DNA of 5,853 bases from Zoogloeaceae bacterium (GTDB taxonomy: Bacteria > Pseudomonadota > Gammaproteobacteria > Burkholderiales > Rhodocyclaceae): contig JAITNI010000247.1 in the NCBI GenBank assembly GCA_031290535.1, forward strand, positions 1-5,853, given 5' to 3'. Positions 1 to 5,686 of the stretch are shown here, one piece after another. Position numbers and translations under genes: made by a program. Positions within the stretch are counted from its first letter, which is position 1; the number at the start of each line of letters is the position of its first letter. Below the pieces are notes generated by a model, which worked only from the letters and a program-made list of their open reading frames with translations, was not told where the DNA came from and ran no database searches.

Positions 1-64
1 ACCATTGTTTGCCGACAGCGGCTTTGCCATCACGACTCTCACTGTTGAAAAATCTATGCGACGA

Positions 65-96
65 GGAATGCCCTTCGACAAGCTCAGGGCGAACGG
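65..96 (+). repeat. REP-like palindromic repeat, copy A1
   Basis: A 32-base element with core CCCTTCGACAAGCTCAGGGC. GCCCT and AGGGC form a 5-bp stem around an 11-base loop, followed by GAACGG. A near-identical direct copy lies at 182-214. From memory, sequences of this type are common dispersed intergenic repeats in proteobacterial genomes; that part is recollection, not a search. Confidence 0.8.
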
Positions 97-103
97 CCTT
101 GTG

Positions 104-127
104 CAGAGTTTCCCTTGGGACGCTCTG
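104..127. repeat. Stem-loop with a partial copy of the thioesterase 3'-end repeat
   Basis: Bases 104-120 match the first 17 bases of the 28-bp unit (minus its leading T) at 250-266 in 14 of 17 positions. The same stretch folds: CAGAG (104-108) pairs with CTCTG (123-127) and TCC pairs with GGA inside, with a two-by-two internal mismatch. It starts seven bases after copy A1, the same distance as the 28-bp unit from copy A2. Confidence 0.5.
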
Positions 128-141
128 AACATAACGCCCGA

Positions 142-172
142 CCATTCGGGCTGAACTTGGTCGTTGCCCTTG
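142..172 (-). repeat. Degenerate inverted copy of the REP-like repeat
   Basis: Read on the plus strand, CCATTCGGGCTGAACTTGGT and the following TCGTTGCCC align with the reverse complement of the A2 element at roughly two thirds of positions, including the GACCAAG insertion form. It also overlaps a separate perfect 6-bp hairpin, GCCCGA/TCGGGC (136-151, loop CCAT). An alternating direct/inverted layout is typical of REP clusters. Confidence 0.45.
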
Positions 173-181
173 TTTTTACAG

Positions 182-214
182 GGAATGCCCTTCGACCAAG
201 CTCAGGGCGAACGG
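182..214 (+). repeat. REP-like palindromic repeat, copy A2
   Basis: Same element as at 65-96 and in the same orientation, identical except for one extra C (GACCAAG for GACAAG), giving 33 bases. It ends seven bases before the stop-codon end of the thioesterase gene and its 28-bp repeats. Confidence 0.8.
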
Positions 215-220
215 GATTAC

Positions 221-276
221 TCAGCACTTCCCTTGATAAACCCGTTGTTCAGCGCTTCCCTTGGTAAACCCGTTGC
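221..276. repeat. 28-bp tandem duplication at the 3' end of the thioesterase gene
   Basis: Two adjacent 28-base units (221-248 and 249-276) agree at 25 positions; the three differences are all transitions. The unit length is not a multiple of three, so the two copies are read in different frames by the thioesterase gene: the right copy encodes NGFTKGSAE and the left copy QRVYQGKC and the TGA stop. Confidence 0.9.
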
Positions 277-667
277 CGCGCATTTCCGCGACAAAATTGC
301 CCAGATCATCGTGGATTTCGACGCGGAAGACGCTGATGTTCCTGCCTCGGGAAAGGCAGGTGGAACGGGCGATCAGGCGTTTTCCCCTTGGGGCGGCGAG
401 GTAGGAGATGCTGTTCGACTGGCCGACGGTCATGCCGACCTTCGCCCCGCACAGCAGCGGCAGGTTCGAGTGCACGGCAAAGGCCAGGTCGGCGAGGGTA
501 AAAATCGCGCCGCCCTGTACCACGCCCCCGGCGTTCAGGTGCGCTGCCGTAATTTCCATGCCGCATTGCACAAGGTCTGCTTCCACCCGCTCAATCACGA
601 TGCCGCACTGCGCGGCAAAGCGGTCGGCGGCGAAAAAAGCGCGGATTTTGTCCAGATCAATATTCAT
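221..667 (-). CDS. PaaI-family hotdog-fold acyl-CoA thioesterase
   Basis: 148-residue single-domain hotdog protein that probably hydrolyses an acyl- or arylacyl-CoA in the cytoplasm. What is seen: the PaaI signature HLNAGGVVQGGAIFTLAD at residues 43-60, followed by LAFAVHSN. D60 sits at the place of the catalytic Asp of PaaI-type enzymes. The usual His of the HGG motif is Gln here (Q51-G52-G53). A second conserved block, SNSISYLAAPRGKRL, follows. The ATG at 667 has an AGGGG ribosome binding site (678-674) six bases upstream, overlapping the iorB stop; only 9 bases separate the genes, so the two are very likely cotranscribed and translationally linked. Beside iorB, a role with arylacetyl-CoA or another CoA ester from 2-ketoacid oxidation is plausible but inferred. 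The C-terminus is odd: codons after about residue 132 lie in a 28-bp tandem duplication, so the last eight residues (QRVYQGKC) look like a recent addition. Family assignment is strong; the substrate is unknown. Confidence 0.9.
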   Translation of the reverse strand: MNIDLDKIRAFFAADRFAAQCGIVIERVEADLVQCGMEITAAHLNAGGVVQGGAIFTLADLAFAVHSNLPLLCGAKVGMTVGQSNSISYLAAPRGKRLIARSTCLSRGRNISVFRVEIHDDLGNFVAEMRGNGFTKGSAEQRVYQGKC

Positions 668-676
668 GCGATGCCC

Positions 677-1282
677 CTACTTTGCCTGCGCGGCGGCTTT
701 GCCCAGATCAAAGGCTCTGGCGTTCAGTTCCGCCAGCGCCGGTTTTTTGGCGCGAAAGCGGGCGACGATGCCTTCTTTCAGGGTTTTTGAAGGGAAAGGC
801 AGCTTGTCGGAAATCGCGCCGATCATGATGGTATTGACGAGCCGCAAATCGCCCAGTTCGCGGGCGATTTGTCCGGCGTCAAAATCATGAATCTCAACGC
901 CCCGCTCGCGCATGGCAGCGATGGGGTCGGCGGGATAATCAAACAGGCCGAGCGAGACAATGGGCGGCTCAAGACGCAGGCGATTGACCATCGCCACGCC
1001 CTGCGGGCGCAGATAATGGCTCCAGCGCATCGCCTCGGCGGCCTCGAAACCAACCAGAATATCCGCCTCGCCAGAAGCAATTTCCGGCGACAGCACCCGG
1101 CGACCAAAGCGCACATGCGAAGACACCACGCCGCCGCGCTGGCTCATGCCCGCGACTTCGGTTTTTTTGACATCGTAGCCCTGCGCGATGGCCGCCTCGG
1201 AAAGAATCTCCGAAGCCGTCATCACCCCCTGCCCGCCGATGCCGACGACCAGGATGTTGGTGGTTTGTTGGGATGAATGCAC
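677..1282 (-). CDS. iorB: Indolepyruvate ferredoxin oxidoreductase, beta subunit (IorB)
   Basis: 201-residue gamma-type domain of the 2-ketoacid:ferredoxin oxidoreductase superfamily. With IorA, IorB oxidatively decarboxylates arylpyruvates (from Phe, Tyr, Trp) to arylacetyl-CoA and reduces ferredoxin; IorA carries the thiamine diphosphate and Fe-S clusters. Seen in the sequence: the glycine-rich GIGGQGVMTAS at residues 14-24 and KKTEVAGMSQRGGVVSSHVR at 39-58, both hallmarks of the family, then a domain of normal length. The start is GTG at 1282: a GGAG box (1292-1289) lies six bases upstream and no in-frame ATG precedes the conserved region. It lies 45 bases behind rnfH and 9 bases before the thioesterase gene, which fits an operon. 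iorA, normally next to it, is not upstream; rnfH is there instead. Its partner may be encoded elsewhere, or this subunit may serve another 2-ketoacid oxidoreductase. Family assignment is firm; the exact substrate is inferred. Confidence 0.88.
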   Translation of the reverse strand: MHSSQQTTNILVVGIGGQGVMTASEILSEAAIAQGYDVKKTEVAGMSQRGGVVSSHVRFGRRVLSPEIASGEADILVGFEAAEAMRWSHYLRPQGVAMVNRLRLEPPIVSLGLFDYPADPIAAMRERGVEIHDFDAGQIARELGDLRLVNTIMIGAISDKLPFPSKTLKEGIVARFRAKKPALAELNARAFDLGKAAAQAK

Positions 1283-1288
1283 TTGTTT

Positions 1289-1292
1289 CTCC
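1289..1292 (-). promoter_or_regulatory. Ribosome binding site deciding the GTG start of iorB
   Basis: On the minus strand the sequence reads TCTGGAGAAACAAGTG, placing a GGAG core six bases before GTG. This supports the non-ATG start of iorB at 1282. Confidence 0.7.
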
Positions 1293-1327
1293 AGAAAATA
1301 AGCAGCGGTCAGAACAATCCGCGCGTT

Positions 1328-1651
1328 TTACCCCGCCGCGCCCTCCTCCCCGGCTCCCTTCTTCATCCCCTTGCCTTCGGCGGCGCGGCGTTTGCGGACT
1401 TCCTTGGGGTCGGCGATCAGGGGGCGGTAGATTTCCACCCGGTCACGGTCTCTGAGCGGCGCGTCCAGTTTGACGAGTTTGGAAAAAATGCCGAACCTGT
1501 TTTTTTGCAGGTCGATGTCCGGGTATTTTTGCAGGAACCCCGAAGCTTCCAGCGCCGTTTGTACCGGACTGCCCGTCGGCAGTTTGAGGGCAACAAGCGC
1601 CTGCTTTTCCGGCAGGGCGTAAATGACTTCAATGTGAATGGTGTTACTCAT
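1328..1651 (-). CDS. rnfH: RnfH family protein (UPF0125, ubiquitin-like fold)
   Basis: 107-residue small protein of the RnfH/YfjF (RatB) family, which has a beta-grasp, ubiquitin-like fold and no settled biochemical role; the name comes from its presence in some rnf electron-transport clusters. Seen: an N-terminal strand IHIEVIYALPEKQ, then a conserved centre LQKNRFGIFSKLVKLDAPLR (residues 49-68) and the typical closing motif DRVEIYRPLIADPKEVRKRRA (from residue 70). The tail GKGMKKGAGEEGAAG is low-complexity and probably disordered. The ATG at 1651 overlaps the ratA stop as ATGA, and a GGAG box (1662-1659) lies seven bases upstream inside ratA, so translation is probably coupled. The ratA-rnfH pairing matches the yfjG-yfjF order of E. 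coli and relatives. It has been called the antitoxin of RatA, but this is not established. Longer in-frame extensions upstream lie inside ratA and are not needed. Confidence 0.92.
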   Translation of the reverse strand: MSNTIHIEVIYALPEKQALVALKLPTGSPVQTALEASGFLQKYPDIDLQKNRFGIFSKLVKLDAPLRDRDRVEIYRPLIADPKEVRKRRAAEGKGMKKGAGEEGAAG

Positions 1652-2088
1652 GGGTGCGCTCCATAGACTTGTTCCGCCCGTTTCACAAAGGCGTCGACAA
1701 ACGTGTTGGCGATGTGGCTGAACACCGGGCCGATGACTTTTTCCAGCAGTTTGCTGGAAAATTCGTAGTGCATTCTGAATTCCACCTTGCAGGCGTCCGC
1801 GCGCAGCGCCGTAAAGCGCCAGTCGCCATCCAGATGCCGAAACGGCCCGTCGACCAGACGGATGTGCATGAAGGTAGGCGCTTCCTTCGTGTTTTCGGTA
1901 GTGAAGTGGGATTTGACGCCGTGATAATTGATGTGCAGCACGCCCACCGTCTTCACCGCGTCGCGGAAGGCGCATTCCGTGTGGCTGCACCAGGGCAGGA
2001 ACAGGGGATAATCCTCGCAGCGATCCACCAGATCAAACATCTGCTGGGCTGAATGGGCAATCAATACCGATTTTTCGACCTGGGCCAT
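1648..2088 (-). CDS. ratA: RatA, START-like/COQ10-type protein
   Basis: 146-residue SRPBCC (START/polyketide cyclase-like) protein, cytoplasmic, related to the mitochondrial ubiquinone-binding COQ10 proteins. E. coli RatA is reported to bind the 50S subunit and block 70S formation; ubiquinone handling is the alternative role suggested by homology. Seen: the family motif DRCEDYPLFLPWC at residues 22-34, FTTENT near 62-67, MHIRLVDGPFRHLDGDWRF at 74-92, and the C-terminal helix with IANTFVDAFVKRAEQVYG, all in family order and at family length. The start at 2088 (MAQVEKS) matches the N-terminus of E. coli RatA. A GGAG lies 11 bases upstream, which is rather far. An in-frame extension to 2268 has no family support. 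It is the first gene of the leftward cluster and is read away from the large GGDEF/EAL gene. In many relatives smpB is divergent from ratA; it is absent here. Confidence 0.93.
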   Translation of the reverse strand: MAQVEKSVLIAHSAQQMFDLVDRCEDYPLFLPWCSHTECAFRDAVKTVGVLHINYHGVKSHFTTENTKEAPTFMHIRLVDGPFRHLDGDWRFTALRADACKVEFRMHYEFSSKLLEKVIGPVFSHIANTFVDAFVKRAEQVYGAHP

Positions 2089-2125
2089 CGTCGCCAAAAC
2101 TCCGCGCTGTGCTGGAAAAGGTCTG

Positions 2126-2131
2126 ATTTTA
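2126..2131 (-). promoter_or_regulatory. Possible -10 box for the ratA operon
   Basis: TAAAAT on the minus strand differs from the sigma70 -10 consensus at one position and would put the transcript start about 30 bases before the ratA ATG. The matching -35 region (around 2149-2154, TACATG) is poor, so this is only a candidate. Confidence 0.3.
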
Positions 2132-2235
2132 GCGGAATCGCGCCGCGCCATGTACGCTTTTGACGCGAATGCAGGGCGATCACATGAACAAGGGACAGTA
2201 CGCAGTTCCTTCCCCGCCTTGTGAAAGAGGAGACC

Positions 2236-2263
2236 CCGGCAGGGGCGGTACGCGCCCCCCCGG
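2236..2263. other. GC-only hairpin in the divergent spacer
   Basis: GGGGCG (2242-2247) pairs with CGCCCC (2253-2258) around a five-base loop. Outside a small bulge, CCGG (2236-2239) pairs with CCGG (2260-2263). No T-run follows on either strand and no gene ends here, so a terminator is unlikely. It could be a leader structure or protein-binding site for either divergent gene. The rest of the 2089-2341 spacer shows no gene. Confidence 0.4.
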
Positions 2264-2303
2264 TTCATGAAGCAGAGAATTTCCGCGTCAATGGAATATG
2301 GGC

Positions 2304-2309
2304 TATGAT
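2304..2309 (+). promoter_or_regulatory. Possible -10 box for the GGDEF/EAL gene
   Basis: TATGAT matches the sigma70 -10 consensus at five of six positions and lies about 36 bases before the start codon. The sequence 17 bases upstream (TTCCGC, 2281-2286) is a poor -35 box. An activator or another sigma factor may be needed, or the match is chance. Confidence 0.3.
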
Positions 2310-2341
2310 TCGCTCATGAATGTTTTTTTACGGCATGTCGT

Positions 2342-5300
2342 GTGATGAACCTCTGGCGTAAACTTGTGGAAATCTGGCTCAGACTTTCGGTACGTGTTCG
2401 CCTGATCCTGCTGTTTGTCGGCATCAAGGTGGTTCCGCTCGTGCTGCTGCTCTGGGTCGCCTGGAGCCAGACGCAGGAGACGGCAAAAACGCTGGATCGG
2501 CGCATTGAAGAGCTGGTCAATACCGCGAATCAGGAAATCCACTCCGTCGGCGACATGACCATTGACGACGCCGTCAACGCCCTTGACGCCAGGGCACGGG
2601 AAGAAATCGAGCGGCAAACCACCGATACCGCCCGCCAGATTGCGGATTTTCTCTACGACCGCGACATGGATATTGCCTACGCGGGGTCGCTTCCCCCCAG
2701 TGAGAAGCATTATCGGGCGTTTGTCGAACGGCAGCGCCGCAATCTGACCCGCCACGACTCCTGGCGACTCAACGCGGCCCGGACGGACTGGGAACCCGAA
2801 ACGCCCCTTGCCGAAGACCCTTCCCATGCCGAGCCGGGTAGTCGTGACAACGCGACGAATTTTCACTATCGCCGCCCGGTTTTTTTCAAAACGGAAAATC
2901 TGCCGCTCTATCTGGAGATCAGTTTTGTAGGGCTGGATGGTCGGGAACAAATCAAGGTGACGACCTCCCCGCGTATGAACCCCGCCCTGAAAGATGTTTC
3001 GCAGCGCAAAAACACTTATGCCAAAGCAGAAACCTATTTCGCGGCCCTGAAACGCCTGAAGCCGGGCGAGATTTATGTCTCCGACGTGATCGGAACCTAT
3101 GTTGGCTCCCAGATCATCGGCAAATTTACCCCGCAGGCCGCCGAGGGCAAAGGCATTCCTTTCGAGCCGGAAAAACACGCCTACGCGGGCAAGGAAAACC
3201 CGGTGGGCAAACGCTTTCAGGGCATTGTCCGCTGGGCGACGCCCGTGCTTCAGGAAGGCAGGATCATCGGCTGGGTCACGCTGGCCCTGAATCACGATCA
3301 TCTGATGGCCTTTACCGATACCATCGTGCCGACCGAGGAACGCTACCGGGACATCAACGACGCCTTTGACGGCAATTACGCCTTCATCTGGGATTACAAG
3401 GGGCGCAGCATTGTCCATCCCCGCCACCATTCCATCGTCGGCTACGATGAAAATGGCGAACCGGCAGTGCCCTGGCTGGAAGACCGGGTCTATGAAGACT
3501 GGCAAAAAAGCGGCAAGGGCTGGCGGGAATACATGCAGGATGCGCCCACCTTCGTCGATCAGTTGCAAAGCCGCAAACCCGCCGCCCTGCTCACCGAGCA
3601 GGGCAATGTTGGCCTGGATTGCCGCTATCTCAACTTCGCGCCGCAATGCACCGGCTGGTACAACCTTGCCAATCAGGGCGGCTCCGGCTCCTTCCTCATC
3701 CTGTGGAGCGGCCTCTGGAAGCTCACCACCACGGCGGCCATTCCCTATTACACCGGGCAATACAATCCGGCGGTCGCAGGCAACCGGCGCGGCTTCGGCA
3801 TTGTCACGATCGGAGCCAATGTCAATGATTTCCACAAGGCAGCGACGGTCTCCAAAACGCGGCTGGACGGCATCGTCAAGGAGGTAGACGACAACATGTA
3901 CGCGCATGGCACGTCGGTGCGGCAGACGCTTCAGGAAAACATGGCCTCAACGGCGCTGCATCTGGTGATTTCCACGCTGCTGCTGATCGGGATCGTGATT
4001 GTCATTGCGATCCAGATGGCGTCTTTCCTGTCGAAAAAAATCGGCTGGCTGAACAGCGGCTTCAACCGTTTCCGGCTCGGCGAAAAGAATTTCCGCTTCG
4101 AGGTCAAATATCAGGATGAAATCACCTCGCTGGCCACCACTTTCAATGAAATGGCGGAAGCGCTGAACAAGAATGTGGCGGAACTGAAAAAAGAAATTGT
4201 CGTGCGAACCCAGGCCGAAAAAGAATTGCTTGACATCAAGGAACATCTGGAACTCCGCATCGTCGAGCGTACCCAGGAACTTTCCCAGACAAATCGGCAA
4301 TTGTCCGAAGAAATCGGCACCCGGCGCGCAGCGGAAGAAAAAGCGCAATATCTGGCCGGGCACGACCCCCTGACCGGCCTTGCCAACCGCATGTTGTTCA
4401 ACGAGCAACTGCAAAAAGCCATCTGCCAGAGTCTGCGTTCCGGCCAGTATGGCGCGCTGCTGTTCTTCGACCTTGACCGCTTCAAGCATGTCAATGACAC
4501 CCTGGGGCACGCGGTGGGCGATGCGCTCCTGGTGCATATGGCGCGTGTCCTGCAAGAGCGGACGCGAAAAAGCGACATGGCGGCACGACTGGGCGGCGAC
4601 GAATTTGCCATCATCATGACGGAGATGGCCCAGCCTGAGTCCGCCGCGATTCTGGCGCAAAGCATTCTGGACAAACTGAAACAGCCCGTCATGCTGGGCG
4701 ACCATGAAATGCGCGTCTACAGCAGCATCGGCATTGCCACCTTCCACAGAGCACAGGCTGACAACAATCCTGAAGACATCATCCGCAACGCCGATTTGGC
4801 CATGTATCAGGCCAAGACTGGCGGCGGCGCCTGCTATTGCTTCTTTGAGAAAAGCATTCAGGAAAAACTGGCCGCCCACCGCCAGATGGAAACGGAATTG
4901 TCCGAGGCGCTGAAACAGCGGCAATTCCTGACCTATTTCCAGCCGCTCTACCACACCACCGAGCACAAAGTGTTGTACCTGGAGGTGCTGGCGCGCTGGG
5001 CGCACCCGGAACGCGGCCTCCTGTTTCCCAACGCCTTCATGGATGTCGCCACGCATTCCGGCATCATTACGGACATCGACGGACAGATTCTGGACATGGC
5101 CTGCCGTCAGGCCAGGGCATGGCTGGACGAGGGCTTGAGCTTTGGCCGCGTCTCGGTCAATATTTTACCCAGATACCTTGAAAAGCCAGACTTTGCGAGC
5201 AATGTTCAGGCTACGCTGACAGCGTGCCGCCTGTCGGCAGAATATCTGGCCTTTGAAATTGCCGAATACGCGCTCCTGCAAAGCTCCGCGCAATCTTCCG

Positions 5301-5647
5301 CCACACTCAATACCCTGCGCGACATGGGCGTGGTGATTCTCGTCGACGAGCTGGACGTGCAGCGTTCCGCCCTGCAAAAACTGCTGGAATACCCGATCGA
5401 CGCCATCAAGATCAACCGCGCGTTTACCGCCCATATTGGCGAAGCCAAAACCGACGCCATGATTTCCGCCATCGCCGCCATCGCGCGCGCCATTAACCTG
5501 AGAATTATCGCGGAAGGCGTGGAAAGCGAAGCACAATGGGCGTTTTTCCAGGCTTTGCGCTGCGAAATCATCCAGGGCTACCGGCACGCCAAACCCATGA
5601 CGGCGGAAAACACGCGCCGCTATCTGCTGGCGCATCACGCGAAATAA
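2342..5647 (+). CDS. Membrane sensor diguanylate cyclase with HAMP, GGDEF and degenerate EAL domains
   Basis: 1101-residue inner-membrane protein that likely turns a periplasmic signal into cyclic-di-GMP. Domains seen: transmembrane helix 1 at about 21-41; periplasmic region about 42-538; transmembrane helix 2 at 539-560; HAMP 561-613; coiled coil to about 670; GGDEF about 672-838; EAL about 857-1098. The sensor resembles a large Cache-type domain, with YAFIWDYKGRSIVHPRHH at 346-363, DCRYLNFAPQC at 426-436 and WSGLWKLTTTAAIPYYTGQY at 455-474. The cyclase looks active: HDPLTGLANR (674-683), FDLDRFKHVND (709-719), GGDEF (751-755) and I-site RKSD (742-745), which predicts product inhibition. EAL has EVL (881-883) for EAL, and keeps N940, E972, K1023, E1058, E1061 and Q1078. 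However, DDFGTG is replaced by DELDVQ (from D1002) and KID by KIN (N1025), so phosphodiesterase activity is doubtful. Start is GTG 2342 or the next codon ATG 2345; an in-frame stop at 2306 rules out longer forms, and no clear ribosome binding site is seen. The ligand is unknown. Confidence 0.95.
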   Translation: MMNLWRKLVEIWLRLSVRVRLILLFVGIKVVPLVLLLWVAWSQTQETAKTLDRRIEELVNTANQEIHSVGDMTIDDAVNALDARAREEIERQTTDTARQIADFLYDRDMDIAYAGSLPPSEKHYRAFVERQRRNLTRHDSWRLNAARTDWEPETPLAEDPSHAEPGSRDNATNFHYRRPVFFKTENLPLYLEISFVGLDGREQIKVTTSPRMNPALKDVSQRKNTYAKAETYFAALKRLKPGEIYVSDVIGTYVGSQIIGKFTPQAAEGKGIPFEPEKHAYAGKENPVGKRFQGIVRWATPVLQEGRIIGWVTLALNHDHLMAFTDTIVPTEERYRDINDAFDGNYAFIWDYKGRSIVHPRHHSIVGYDENGEPAVPWLEDRVYEDWQKSGKGWREYMQDAPTFVDQLQSRKPAALLTEQGNVGLDCRYLNFAPQCTGWYNLANQGGSGSFLILWSGLWKLTTTAAIPYYTGQYNPAVAGNRRGFGIVTIGANVNDFHKAATVSKTRLDGIVKEVDDNMYAHGTSVRQTLQENMASTALHLVISTLLLIGIVIVIAIQMASFLSKKIGWLNSGFNRFRLGEKNFRFEVKYQDEITSLATTFNEMAEALNKNVAELKKEIVVRTQAEKELLDIKEHLELRIVERTQELSQTNRQLSEEIGTRRAAEEKAQYLAGHDPLTGLANRMLFNEQLQKAICQSLRSGQYGALLFFDLDRFKHVNDTLGHAVGDALLVHMARVLQERTRKSDMAARLGGDEFAIIMTEMAQPESAAILAQSILDKLKQPVMLGDHEMRVYSSIGIATFHRAQADNNPEDIIRNADLAMYQAKTGGGACYCFFEKSIQEKLAAHRQMETELSEALKQRQFLTYFQPLYHTTEHKVLYLEVLARWAHPERGLLFPNAFMDVATHSGIITDIDGQILDMACRQARAWLDEGLSFGRVSVNILPRYLEKPDFASNVQATLTACRLSAEYLAFEIAEYALLQSSAQSSATLNTLRDMGVVILVDELDVQRSALQKLLEYPIDAIKINRAFTAHIGEAKTDAMISAIAAIARAINLRIIAEGVESEAQWAFFQALRCEIIQGYRHAKPMTAENTRRYLLAHHAK

Positions 5648-5648
5648 C

Positions 5649-5686
5649 GCCGGGTTGATCCCCCGCTCGCCTGCCGTCAATCCGGC
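5649..5686. terminator. Hairpin between convergent stop codons, possible bidirectional terminator
   Basis: GCCGGGTTGAT (5649-5659) pairs with GTCAATCCGGC (5676-5686) as an 11-bp stem with two G-T wobbles and a 16-base loop. It begins one base after the TAA of the GGDEF/EAL gene and overlaps the last codons and stop of the haemoglobin gene. There is no T-run on either side, so intrinsic termination is uncertain. Confidence 0.4.

Noticed and set aside
65..276. CRISPR-like array
   Set aside because: Only two direct copies of the palindrome plus an inverted one, no regular spacers and no cas genes; a REP-like cluster explains it better.
164..790. Plus-strand open frame covering the thioesterase and the repeats
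   Set aside because: Antisense to the thioesterase, whose motifs are unmistakable, and its start lies in REP-like repeat sequence.
1652..1990. N-terminally extended version of rnfH
   Set aside because: The extension lies inside ratA in another frame; the ATG at 1651 has its own ribosome binding site and gives a family-length protein.
2089..2268. N-terminally extended version of ratA
   Set aside because: The extra residues have no similarity to the family, whose N-terminus matches the start at 2088.
2320..2361. Possible leader peptide of 13 codons (MFFYGMSCDEPLA) overlapping the cyclase start
   Set aside because: No ribosome binding site, no attenuator-like structure after it, and nothing in its residues suggests a regulatory role.
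2303..3907. Long minus-strand open frame (534 codons) opposite the cyclase gene
   Set aside because: It lies wholly antisense to a gene with clear domains, its translation shows no recognisable motifs, and open antisense frames are expected in GC-rich codon-biased DNA.
3947..5056. Minus-strand open frame (369 codons) opposite the HAMP-GGDEF region
   Set aside because: Shadow of the conserved plus-strand domains; no family features of its own.
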